Part shown: positions 35,214 to 46,269 of the stretch, piece after piece | Layout of the letters: each line of letters starts with the position of its first letter | Position numbering within the stretch: position 1 is the first letter of the stretch | The notes under the pieces: model-generated | Told to the model about the DNA's origin: nothing | The model's database searches: none | Seen by the model: the letters and a program-made list of their open reading frames with translations, nothing else | Assembly: GCA_047967505.1 (NCBI GenBank) | Contig: CM106540.1 | Origin: Dipteris shenzhenensis | Taxonomy: Eukaryota; Polypodiophyta; Polypodiopsida; Gleicheniales | Direction: 5' to 3' (one strand) | DNA length: 64,000 nucleotides | Made by a program: the position numbers and the translations under genes

Positions 35214-35845
35214 GTACTGAAAGACATGAAAACAGAGAATGCATCCTTTAAAGAGGAGATTACTGCCATACAAGCTGCCATGGTTGAGAAATAGGCAAAG
35301 TGGACCACTATTGTTAAAAAAGGTGCTTCTACTCCAAAGAGAGTGGTCATCTCTAAAACATTGGAAGAGGATAAAAGAAGGAACAGCAAAGCCTTGAATG
35401 TGATCGTACGAGGAATGGAAATGGGAGATACACCAATGGCAGATAATGATAAATTATTCACTACAATGGGGACTAACCTCATGTGTGAATCAGCATGGAG
35501 AGTGGACAAAGCAAAGCTACCCAACCGACCACTGGTCAGAATGTCTATGCATGCTTTGTGGATTTTAGGAAGGCCTTTGACATTGTCCCATGCTCTCGTT
35601 TGATCAGACGGCTACAGGAGATGCACATTCCAGAGAGCATTATTTGGGGAGTCATGAGTCTATATGAGTTTGATAGAGGTAGAGTTCGTTCCCCACGAGG
35701 CCTGTCAGAATGGGTAGAGAGCACCATCAGAGTAAAACAGAGCTATCCACTCTCACCGACCCTCTTTGGACTTTACATCAACGAGATCGCTCATTGTCCC
35801 AACTATAGGCACGCAAATGAGGATGCCATAGGGACATACCTATAG
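35214..35845 (+). pseudogene. Non-LTR (LINE) retrotransposon fragment: ORF1-like joined to RT
   Basis: The first part has a coiled, charged stretch (LKDMKTENASFKEEITAIQ) and then KALNVIVRGMEMGD, typical of a plant LINE ORF1/gag region. At about 35530-35545 the frame changes and the text becomes NVYACFVDFRKAFDIVP, SPRGLSEWVESTIRVKQSYP and LSPTLFGLYINEI, the fingers-palm part of LINE reverse transcriptase. The endonuclease and the start of RT are missing between them, so a large internal deletion fused two distant pieces. Confidence 0.8.
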
Positions 35846-36360
35846 GTAGGTAGGGGAGAGGAGCAGAAGAGGTAGGGCTGGGGCTGGACTCTGGCCAAAG
35901 CCACAGTCCCTAGAAAGGACCAGCTTGGCCAAATTTGGCCGATCAAATGGCCGACAACTACCCTAGGTAGGGGCCATTTTGGCTGCCTACCTGGGCAGCA
36001 GTCTACCCCAAGTATTGCAGCAGACTATGGCCTCTATGGCCTTTATATCATGCATCATTATGATACTCACATTTGTATTAAGAAATGCGTGTGAAAGTGG
36101 CATACAGCTATATGCCACTCTCACATGCATATACATACTTTCAATTACATCTACAGAGTCAAAACCATAGTTTCCCTTGATGACAACCTTAGGAATCCAA
36201 ACTGCAGAATGTACCATGTTTTTTGCAAGTTTTGCGATGTCTACGAGTCTGAAGGTAAACACAAAAAGAACATACTACTGCAACTCCCTTGAAATTATTC
36301 AAAGGGTGTCCTTGTTAGAGATCATGCACATAAAAGAAGTGAAAGCGTATGAATTGGGTC
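35846..36360. other. Gene-free segment between LINE fragment and LTR-like sequence
   Basis: No supported coding frame. The small frames at 35979-36262 on both strands have no recognisable motif. Confidence 0.4.
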
Positions 36361-36368
36361 TATAATAG

Positions 36369-36950
36369 TGTTGGAATAATACTTAGAAAAGTACAGCAAA
36401 GAGATGAAGAGATGAAGGCAGCAAACTCCTATTTTCTAGCCTCCCACAAATAGTAGACAATTGGGTCGCCTACAAATAGGGATAACAGCAATCCAATGGA
36501 GCTGCAAGAGGATGCCTTCAGGGAATAGCAAACAGTAGCAGATCAGGAACAGATCTGCAACACACTCTCTATCAAATGTGTGTTTCGGAGGATGATACAC
36601 AGCTCCACATAAAGTGTCAGAAAAGACTCCCAGAAGAGGGGGAGTATGGCCCCTTATATATGGCCTAGTTTGCGGCAAACTAGGTCCCCCAGGGGTTTGT
36701 TGGCCCTGTTTGGCCGACCTGCTAGCCGACCCTATGTCAGCCGGTTTTGCCCGACACTATGTAGGCCAATTTTGGATGACATTATGTCGGCCAAAACTAG
36801 CTGATAGCCCTCCAGGGGCTGGTTTGACCAGCCCCTCCCTCCCTCTCTATTTCCTCTGGGTTGCCTGCCTCATTTGGGAACCCTACAGTGGGGGGCATTG
36901 CCCACATAACTCTAGCAGTCCTTATCAGAGAGCCATACTTATCTTTTGAC
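36369..36950 (-). repeat. LTR-like sequence (possible solo LTR)
   Basis: The plus-strand edge TGTTGGAATAATACTT could be the reverse of an LTR end (..CCAACA). A minus-strand TATA-like box (TATATAAGGGG) lies near 36655 and short GGCCGAC repeats at 36710-36790 would be in U3. The far end and a target duplication could not be fixed. Confidence 0.35.
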
Positions 36951-37200
36951 CTAATGAACATCCCCTTGGTCTTATCAATGTTGACAAGGTAAATACCCTT
37001 CATTCGATTCTTCCTTCATCTTCTATATCCTTCCTCTTGCTCTGAATCTTTGTCCTCTCATTCAACAATGGATTCTGTATCAACCTCTTTAGATTCGGAT
37101 GGTTCATCCACATCAGATGGTTGATACCCTTCATTCAATTCTTCCAAGTTTTTAGAAGCTAAATCACTAACCTCCATATTACCTTCAACCTTGGGAAAAC
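36950..37200 (-). repeat. Copia-related segment shared with 22.6-23.1 kb
   Basis: Contains KGIYLVNIDKTKGMF on the minus strand and the acidic NEGYQPSDVDEPSES stretch, as at 22628-23165, but in a different arrangement. Confidence 0.55.
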
Positions 37201-38103
37201 CAAGATAATGGTGTTCAACACCTCTTGACTGCGGCTGTACACTGAGGAGCAGTTCTTCTTCACCAGCGACCCACTTGAGATAGTGGGATCTGACACATAC
37301 CTAGGAGTTCTTTCTTCAGGACTCCACTTATTCTACTTGTGCCCTGCCTTGTTGCAATAGAAGCATTTGATCTTCTTCTTTCTCTTTTTGTCATCAGAAG
37401 AAGATGGGTTACCAGAGTCCTTACCCTTACCTTTCTGTGATCCAGTCGAGAAAGCCAAATCTTCTCCAGTCCTCGTCTTTTGACGCATCTCCTCCAGAAG
37501 CATGGCACTGAAATCCTCAAAGTTGAGGGGCGGATTTCTGTTCTATGTATTCAGCACCGTAACAAGACCGTCGTACTTTGGTGGGAGAATTCGTATGCAT
37601 CTTCGTGCTAGATTCTCACTGGTAATGGTGATGCCAATCATAGTCATCTGATCACACAGATTCTTCACCTTTGTGATGAACTTCTCTACTGCTTCAGACT
37701 CAGATAGTTTCTCGTTCGCAAGTTGAGTCCCTAGATTCTGAATCTACATCTGATTCATGGTCTCATATTGATTTTTCAAGACCGTCCATGCCTCCTCCGC
37801 TGTGGTGACATGTTGAATAAACGCCATGACAGAATCACTTACACTATAGACAATAGAACACAGTGCATCTGGATTTCTTCTTGTCCACGCGAGAATCTCA
37901 TCTGCAGTTGGTACTATCTGTTGTCCTACATTCGCTGGATCCGATCTTGCAACCGGCTTCACGTCCACCCCAATAGCAGTATCCCAAAGCTCATATGCGC
38001 TTAGGATGGTCTTCATCTTCAACTTCCAGAGTGGATAGTTAGTGCCGTCCAACTTTTTCCTTTTGCCAAACGATGGGATTCGTAGTCTTGCGGGCCGGGC
38101 CAT
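37200..38103 (-). pseudogene. Copia gag with zinc knuckle (minus-strand element)
   Basis: The frame at 38103-37744 starts MARPARLRIPSFGKRKKLDG and continues YPLWKLKMKTILSAYELW and AEEAWTVLKNQYETM, the N-terminal gag of a copia element of the family at 41761. Further on, in another frame, the zinc knuckle CFYCNKAGHK appears near 37350-37370, but the last Cys is lost after a TAG. The start lies 70 bp from the LTR end and is preceded by a tRNA primer site (the reverse of TGGTATTAGAGCC at 38160-38172). Protease, integrase and RT are absent. Confidence 0.85.
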
Positions 38104-38172
38104 CTCTCACAATCTGCTCACAAATAGAAACACACTACCAAATCTTCTTGTAAAGCCCAGGCTCTAATACCA

Positions 38173-38903
38173 TGTAAGAAAACAATACAACGTCTGTGCT
38201 CAACAGATAACAGGATCTCGTATGCAAGAGAGAAAAGCAGATAGTATGGAGAATCAAAATTTTGATTATTGTAAAACTGATACAATAGATGGCGCTACCT
38301 CCTAGCCATGCGCTCCTGTGAGAGAAGCTTCGATGGCATGCTAGAAACAGTAGAGGACGGAGGCTAGATGCTAAGGAATCATGGTTGCTGTAGCCAATGA
38401 TGATAATGGGCTTCATGGGCTTGCTCTTATATAGCCACTAGTCATAGTCGATTAGACCCAATTGGGTGACTGATCCAGTCCACCCAAACTGGCCAACTGG
38501 AGGTCAGCAGTTCCAAAATAGGGCACCGAACCACAAACCATGGTGCAGAATAGAGTAACTGACCTATGGTCACCGTTCGGCCCACAACCATCTGGGATCA
38601 TCTAGGGCTCCAAACAGGCCCCGCAACCCGAGAGTGGGCTACCCCGGGAAATGTTCCATCTACCCTTAGTGCGGTCAGTCATGGGATGCCTTCCTGCACT
38701 TCCATGTAGCCTAGTTGGCAGTGTGCCAACTCTATCTGAAGCCGTCCAACCATTAGGCGACACATGGCCCCCATCTGGTGTCCAAACCAGGACCTATTGG
38801 ATAACCGAGCTACTAAAATGCCTTCTCCTTATATGGGGGGCTTACAAGTAGAGTTAGCTGATTCCCGTGTAGTTACATGAGAGTGGAGCATTGATATCTA
38901 ACA
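38173..38903 (-). repeat. 5' LTR of the minus-strand copia element
   Basis: A full LTR in minus orientation: it starts (minus strand) TGTTAGATATCAATGCTCC at 38903 and ends CTTACA at 38173, followed by the primer site. It is collinear with the LTR at 41761-42479. Confidence 0.88.
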
Positions 38904-39420
38904 AGTAGTAGGTTCATTAAGCGAAGTTAGCTTGACTTGGGCATCTCTTTAATTAATGAATGATTTTTGTTTGTGTTTGTGAAATGGATTCAATCTTTTT
39001 CATTTTTTATAAAAATTTGTTGTCGTGATGTGAGCATTTGTCTAGGTTTGCTAGCTATTGATTATCTGTCTTTAAATCTAATCCCTTTTTAAATCTATGG
39101 GGTAATTAAAGAATTGATGCTCGTATACTTTCCTAATTCCTCTAGTCCGATGAGGATTTTCTCATCATTAGCACAAGACCTTATGAAGCTTATGGCACTA
39201 ATTTGTGTTCATGGTATTGGTCAACTTACTCGATGAGGTTTTGATTCTGCATGGCTTCCACGATGGTATGATCCTTCATTCATCACCCCTGAGCTCACAG
39301 TCATCTTCTTCCAAGTGGTTCTTCTTATTGATCATTGTGCTTTGTTACGTTTCAGGTGGTTTTCTTGACTCTCCTCTCAAGTGGTCCCTTTGTTTTGGAG
39401 TCTAGTATCCTCTCCTTTGA
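38904..39420. other. Gene-free A+T-rich segment
   Basis: Nothing recognisable; it lies between the copia LTR and the 180-bp satellite. Confidence 0.4.
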
Positions 39421-39424
39421 GCCG

Positions 39425-41760
39425 AGTGAAGGATTGAGACTCGATGGGTTTGCATGATCAATGATGCAAAGCATATCCGATGGCCACCATACTTTGCACA
39501 CATCTCAATGTAGTTGGGATTGCATCGTGTGCAAAGTGGCCCGCCCATCCGATAAGTACTTGTTCTGATAACACACATGGGAGCATGTTTTTTTATGGTT
39601 GTACATAACACTAGGGGGAAGAAGGTGTAAAATGCATGATAGACCATGCAAATCTTATCCAATGGACAATATACTTTGGATGTAACTCAACATACATACT
39701 ATTGAGGCCCGTGGAAAGTGCTTATTTGAATAACACACCTAGGAGTGTGTTTTTTAATGGTTGTGCATGACACTGAGGAAAAAATGGTATTTAATGCTTG
39801 CTCCACCATGCAAATAATATCCAATGTGCACAATAATTTCCATGTGCCTCAACTACATGGTATAGAAATGTATCCAAAGTGGCTCTCCTGTGGAAAACTA
39901 GTATTTAATGTGTGATCGACCATCCAAAGCATGTCCGATGGACACAAAACTGTGCATGCCTCTCAACATACATGGGCTTGCATCGTGTGCAAAGTGGTGC
40001 ATCCATCTGATATGTACTTGTTCTAATAACACATCTAGGAGCGTGTTTTTTTAAGGTTGTGCATAATACTAGGGTAAATATGGTGTATAATGCGTGATAG
40101 ACCAAGCAAAGAATATCTGATGGACAAGATACTTTGCATGCACCTCAACGTAGCGGTATGGAGGCCCGTGCAAAGTGGGGCACCCATCCAATAAGTGGTT
40201 ATTTGAATTACACACCTAGGAGTGTGTTTTTTGTCAGTTGTACATGACAATGAGGAAAAAAACACTAGGGGAAAAATGGTGTATAATGCGTAATTGACCA
40301 TGCAAAGCATATCCGATGGACAAGATACTTTGCATGCATCTCAAAGTAGGTGGTATTGAAGCCCGTGCAATGTGGCTCACCCATTTGATAAGTACTTGTT
40401 TGAATAACACACCTAGAAGCGTGTTTTTGATAGTTGTGCAACATGACACTGAGGCAAAAACGTTGTTTAATGCTTGATTGACCATGCAAATAATATCCTT
40501 TGAAAATAGTACTTTGCATGTGCCTCAACCTAGGTGGTATTAATTTTCATGCAAAGTGACACTCCCATCCGATGTTTGGATAACACACCTAGGAGTGGGT
40601 TTTTTAATGATGGTGCATGACACTAGGGAAAAAACAGTGTTTAATGCATGATCGACCAAGAAAATTATATGTAATGGGCACAATACTTTGCATGTGCTTC
40701 AATATAGATAGTATTGAATTTCATGCAAAGTGGTGTGCCCATCCAATAAGTACTTGTTCGGATAACACACCTAGGAGCGTGTTTTTTGATTGATGTTCAT
40801 AATACTAAGGGGAAAACGGTGTATAATGTGTGATTGACCATGAAAATAATATCTGATGGACAAGATACTTTGCATGTACATCAACATAGTTTTTATTGAG
40901 CCCCGTGTAAAGTTTTGCACCCATCCCATAAGTACTTGTTCGAATAACACACCGAGGAGCATGTTCTTTTATGGTTGTGTATGACATTGAGGGAAAAACA
41001 GTGTTTAATGCTTGATCGACCATGCAAAACATATCTGATGGGCACAATACTTTTCATGTGTCTCAACCTATGTGATATTGAATTGTATGCAAAGTTGGGA
41101 ACCCATCCAATAATTACTTGTTTGGATAACACACTTAAGAGCATGTGTTTTGGCGAATGTGTATCACATTCGGGGACAATCGGTGTTTGATGCATGATCG
41201 ACCATGCAAGGCATATCCTATGGGCACCATAATTTGCAGAATCTCAACATAGGTGGGATTGCATCATGTGCAAAGCGGCACACTCATTCAATAAGTTATT
41301 GTTTGGATAACACACCTGGGAGCTTGGTTTTTGATGGTTGTGTATAATGCTAGGGGGAAAATGATGTATAATGCATGATTGATCATGCGAAGCATATCCA
41401 ATGGACAATATACTTTTCATGCACCTCAATGTAGATATTATTGAGGCCCGTGCAAAGTGGCACACCCATCCGATAAGTACTTATTTGAATAACACAATGA
41501 GGAGCATGTTTTTTAATGGATGTGCATGACAATGAGGCAAAAATGGTGTTTAATACTTGATCTTGACCATCAAAAGCATATTGGATGGGAACAATACTTT
41601 GCAGGAGTCTCAAACTAGGTGGTATTGAGTTTCATGCAAAGTGGCACACCCATCTGATAAGTACTTGTTCGGATAACACACCTAGGAGCGTGTTTTTTGA
41701 TGGATGTCTATCACACTCAAGGAAAAATGGTATTTAATGCATGATCGACCATGAAAAACA
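39425..41760. repeat. ~180-bp satellite array, about 13 monomers
   Basis: Monomers of about 175-190 bp repeat the phrases ATAAGTACTTGTTYGRATAAC, CACACCTAGGAGCGTGTTTT, ATGCATGATCGACCATGCAA and ATACTTTGCATG. Examples of the first phrase start near 39551, 40388, 40746, 40928, 41111, 41290, 41475 and 41656. One monomer near 39880 is deleted. Minus-strand Cys/Thr-rich frames through it are artefacts. The array is cut by the copia LTR at 41761. Confidence 0.93.
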
Positions 41761-42479
41761 TGTTAGATATCAATGCTCCACTCTCCTATAACTACGCGGG
41801 AACCAGCTAACTCTACTTGTAAGCCCCCCATATGAGGAGAAGGCATTTGAGTAGCTCGGTTATCCGGTAGGTCCTAGTTTGGACACCAGATGGGGGCCAT
41901 GTGTGGCCTGATGGCTAGACGGCTTCAGATAGATTTGGCACACTACCAACTAGGCTACATGCAAGCATGGGAAGGAATCCCATGACTGACCGCACTGAGG
42001 GTAGATGGAGCATTTCCTAGGGCAGCCCACTCTTGGGTTGCGGGGCCCGTTTGGAGCCCCAGATGATCCCGGATGGCTGTGGGCCGAATGGAAACCATAG
42101 GTCAGTTACTCTATTCTGCACCACGGTTCTATCCTATGGTCGTGGCATATTTCAGGACCGACTCTAGCCGGCCGATTTGGGTGGTCTCCCAATTGTCTAA
42201 CTGACTATGACTGGTGGCTATATAAGAGGAAGCCCGTGAAGCCCATTATCATCACTGGCTACAACAACCCTGATTCCTTAGCATCCAGCCTCCGTCCTCT
42301 ACTGTTTCTAGCATGCCATCTAAGCTTCTCTCACAGGAGCGCACGGCTGGGAGGCAGCGCCATCTATTGTATCACTTTTACAGTAATCAAATTTTTAATT
42401 CTCCATACTATCTGCTTTTCTCTCTTGCATATGAGATCCTGTTATCTGTTGAGCACAGACGTTGTATTATTTTCTTACA
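41761..42479 (+). repeat. 5' LTR of the copia element that hosts the large insertion
   Basis: 719 bp starting TGTTAGATATCAATGCTCC and ending TCTTACA. A TATA-like CTATATAAGAGG lies near 42218. It is followed at once by the primer site TGGTATCAGAGCTT (42480-42493), complementary to the 3' end of initiator Met-tRNA. Confidence 0.92.
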
Positions 42480-42549
42480 TGGTATCAGAGCTTGGGATCT
42501 AGCAAGAAGATTTGGTAGTGTGTTTCTATTTGCAAGCAGATTGTGAGAG

Positions 42550-43151
42550 ATGGCCCAACCCGCAAGACTGCGAATCCCACCGTTCGGCGAAAGTGAAAAA
42601 TTAGACGACGGCACTAAATATCCACTCTAGAAGTTCAAGATGAAGACCATCCTAAGCACATACGAGATTTGGGATATTGCGACTGGGGTGGACGTGAAGC
42701 CGGTTGCGAGACCGAATCCAACCAATGCAAGACAATAGATAGTACCAACTACAGATGAGATTCTCGTGTGAATAAGAAGAAATGCAGATGTGCTATGTTC
42801 TATTGTTTACAGTGTAAGTGATTCTATCATGGCGTTAATTCAACATGTCACCAGAGCGGAGGAGGCATGGACGGTCTTGAAAAATTAGTACGAGACCACA
42901 AATCAGACGTGGATTCAGAATCTAGAGACTCAACTCGCTAATGAGAAACTGTCTGAGTTTGAAGTAGCAGAGAAGTTCATCACCAAGGTGAAGAATCTGC
43001 GCGATCAGATGACTGCGATTGGCATCACCATCACCAGCAAGAATCTAGCACAAAGGTGCATACAGATTCTCCCACCAAAGTACAATGGTCTTGTTATGGC
43101 ACTGAATACGCAGAACAAAAATCTACCCCTCAACTTTGAGGATTTTAGGTG
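42550..43151 (+). pseudogene. Copia gag (host element), broken
   Basis: Starts MAQPARLRIPPFGE, with YPL-stop-KFKMKTIL and then IVYSVSDSIMALIQHVTRAE and TQLANEKLSEFEVAEKFI. Stops replace expected residues: TAG for Trp, TAG for Gln twice (NARQ*I, LKN*Y) and TGA for Trp. The frame changes at about 43150 into the zinc-knuckle frame. Confidence 0.88.
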
Positions 43152-44256
43152 ATGCTTCTAGAGAAGGAGATGCATCAAAAGATGAGGACTGGAGAAGATT
43201 CTGCTTTCTCGGCTGGATCAAAGAAAGGTAAGGGTAAGGACTCTAGTAACCCACCTTCTTCTCATGATAAAATGAGAAAGAAGAAGATCAAGTGCTTCTA
43301 TTGCAACAAGGCAGGGCACAAGCAGAATGAGTGCCAGAAGAAGATTGCATATGAGAAAAATGGAGTAAAGAAAGAGTCCAGCAACAGTGCGCAGGCAATA
43401 CCAGTAGAGTTGTTCATAGTAATTGAGGATATTTGCATGGAGGCAGTTCATGTACCTGCAGATGAACCGTGGATTATTGACAGTGGTGCATCATGCCACA
43501 TGACCAGTCGTAAGGATTGGTATACCTCTCTACATCTGGTAGGGAATGACATCCTGGTAGCAATCGGCAATGATGCAAAATGTCCAGCAAAAGGAAAAGG
43601 TACAATTGCTCTCAAGTCAGATGGAGTTGTAAAACAGTTGTCCGATGTTCTTTATGTGCTAGATATCAAGAGGAACTTGTTGTCCATCATGGATCGAGAC
43701 CTCAAAGTTCACTTTGATAAGAATGGTGCACAGATTTTGGATCCTCAAGGGAAGGTCGTTGGTAAAGGTACATGGTGCAACAACATCTACAAACTCTCAG
43801 CTTTCAATGCTCGAGCCGATGTGAAGAACACTAAGCTGTGGCATGAGAGGTTTGGTCATTTAAACCTTAGTTCTTTAAAGGAGATGCATAAAAGTGGAAT
43901 GATTATAGACCTACCAGAAATTATAGATCTGCTCGATGTATGTGAAGCTTGCATGATGGGCAAGTAGCATCATCAGCCCTTTCCTAAAGAGGCCAGCAGG
44001 GCAAAGGCTCCTCTACATTCACACAGACCTCTGTGAAAAGATGGAGATGGAAGCTTTGGGTGGTTCCTACTACTTCATGATGCTGATCGATGACTACAGT
44101 AGAAGGATATGGATATACTTTTTGAAGACTAAAGATGAGGCTTTTAGTAAGTTCAAAGAATGGCATGTAATGGTCGAGAAAGAAATTGGGAGGAAGGTGA
44201 AGAAGTTGAGATCAGAGAGAGGTGGTGAGTTCACATCAAGTGAATTCGAAACATTA
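43149..44256 (+). pseudogene. Copia pol 5' part: zinc knuckle, protease, integrase (split by insertion)
   Basis: The zinc knuckle CFYCNKAGHKQNEC is at about 43300-43340. The aspartic protease motif (WIIDSGASCHMT) is near 43470-43500. GAG_pre-integrase follows (LWHERFGHLNLSSLKEMHK), with CEACMMGK before a TAG. The integrase core begins with DLCEKMEMEA (degraded first Asp region), YYFMMLIDDYSRRIWIYFL and LRSERGGEFTSSEFET. The second catalytic Asp (RSDRGGE) is Glu here. The frame is cut at 44256 by the 11.8-kb element and resumes at 56036. Confidence 0.88.
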
Positions 44257-44283
44257 GGAGAAAAGGGAGCTCATTTTGGGGCC
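44257..44283 (+). repeat. Left terminal inverted repeat
   Basis: Outer half GGAGAAAAGGGAG, inner half CTCATTTTGGGGCC. Preceded by TA inside the copia integrase codons for E-F-E-T. Confidence 0.85.
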
Positions 44284-44742
44284 TTTTACGGTTTGGAAAA
44301 ACAAGCTCTCAACCAATCAATAGAGGGCCAACGTAACGTTGAAAATTCATGAAAATAAGAGAAAATAGAAAAAAGAAACAATACTTTATGTAAGTACAAG
44401 CGTGCTACATTAATGTGGAGATTGGTTTTTTATTCTCAGAAGATCTTTGGACAAGAAGATAGAATCTAAACTGACATTTTATCTAACAAGATCCTTCCTG
44501 CTTCCACCTTCCTTTGAACTTTCAAATGTTGTGCCGCCTTTCGTGCGAAAGGTCTACCATTCTACACCATTGCCTCATTGTGCAACAGCCTTTCTTTTCC
44601 AAAACTGCTCCCTTGATCCTGTTTGGCGTAGAGTAAGATGTTTCTTGTCAACTGTCTGTCTGCCCACTTTCTCTTTCTTGAAACTTCAAATTGTTATCTT
44701 AGTTACATTACTTTGCTATTGTTACAGATTCAGAAAATCTCC

Positions 44743-46181
44743 ATGGTGAACCAAAACCACGGCCGTTCTTGTGGAAGATGCTCTATGGATGATAATGCTA
44801 CGAAGGCAGAATTATACCAAACATCCTTACCCCATCGACCTGCTTCTTCTATTTCGTCGGTAGAGAATTCAAGTACAGTCAAAACGGAAGGAACTTGGGA
44901 AAGGTTTAGTGTTTCGAAAGGAGCATGGGTGCTCATGCAACCTAGCAAAAGAAAAAGACCCCAGACAAAAACCATTTTCTTGGCGTCATGGAAGGGAAGA
45001 GTACGAGATTTTAAAATCACCAAAGGGAAGATATCCGTGAAAGAAGTTTTGATTCAGCACGTGTACATGCATAAAGAACTTGTCTTGCGAGACTATCCAA
45101 AAAATCTTCTGCGACACAGGCCTAATTGTATATTTTTCTATTGTGGTTTTTTTCTTCATGAGGTGTATGGATTTTTAAGATGAAGCTTTCTCTCTTAGCT
45201 TATTGACATTCTTGTGTTGTTTTATTTCATATTTATATCCTTCATCATATGAGACATGGCAAAACATCGATTGTATTCTAGGATTTATAGATGTTCTGAT
45301 GGATCGATAGGAGAACAACAATACCAAGGTCGATGTGCAACAGAGCTAGCTCAATCGCGTATATTTTTTACTGATCATTTTTATCAGTTGCTGGACAAAG
45401 CTAACACACATGGTGTGTTAATAAAACAAGACCTTCCGGCGTGGAATTCAGTGGATTGGCCTCACCCACATTCTAGTGTTATAGAGGCATATAGGGCGAA
45501 GCTTTTTACAGAAGTACAGAAAGCTCTGAGGCCCAATATTGCCACTAGGATAGTAAAAATTTCTTTGTGCATGCCTCTCACAGTTTTTGTGGACTTGTTT
45601 AATACCTTTCCAGTGAAGGTTTCAAAAACAATGTTCACAGTTAAAGCAACAAATTCGGCATGCATGCCACAATTTTTGGATAAAGGTTGGGATAAGAAGA
45701 CATGTAGTTCAGTGTTTTGTGAGGTGGTCCAACCTTCTATGCAACTGAAGTACATGGTTGCATCACAAAATTTTATTTTCTCTTTTTATTACAAGCGCAG
45801 TCGAATGCTAGGCACAAAGCTTGTCCCAATGGATCAAGATGAAGAGTCTTTTGGTGCAGAAAATAAACTTATTGATATTGATGTTGTTGAGAATGGTGAT
45901 GTGCTAGTCAATATCTCATTAAGAGAATGTTGCTCCCTAGCTCAATTGCACAGTGACATTCTGTTTGAGACTAAAGGTTCTATCTCAAACGACTTTTTAT
46001 TTATCTACAACAACAGAAAGGTACACCATCTGATTTATCCTAGTCTCATTAAGCATTGCTATTAGTTTAATTTACCACTCTGATTCATATTGCTTTTTTG
46101 CAGTTACTCAAAAGAAGAGAGAGCTCAATAAAATGCAAAGACATCGAAAATTTAAAAATTGAGATAACACAGACTCCATAA
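44743..46181 (+). CDS. Unknown element-borne protein with possible ubiquitin-like C-terminus
   Basis: A spliced plus-strand gene. The likely start is the ATG at 44743 (MVNQNHGRSCGRC), just after an acceptor (TTACAG), so a leader exon may lie upstream. The first block ends near 45125 (VSKGAWVLMQPSKRKRP, TIFLASWKGRVRDFKITKG). The second block, about 45256-46019, begins near AKHRLYSRIYRCSDG and includes FYQLLDKANTHGVLIKQDLP, MPLTVFVDLFNTFPVKVSK and MLGTKLVPMDQDEES. An intron (46020-46103, GT-AG) leads to the last exon (LLKRRESSIKCKDIENLKIE), with a stop at 46179-46181. The last 65 residues alternate short strands around one helix (VNISLRECCSLAQLHSDILF; FLFIYNNRK), like a beta-grasp/ubiquitin fold. 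That is a pattern judgement. No family is recognised; the join between blocks is unproven. Confidence 0.5.
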
Positions 46182-46269
46182 ACAAAGGTTTTGTATTCAA
46201 TCAAGTAAGATTTTGTACAGAACTGTTTAGCTAAATATGTAGAACATATTTCTTACATCCATTTTCTAT

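Noticed and set aside
39402-41613. Series of Cys/Thr-rich minus-strand frames that look like a gene family
   Set aside because: They recur with the ~180-bp satellite monomer and have no starts or spacing of genes.
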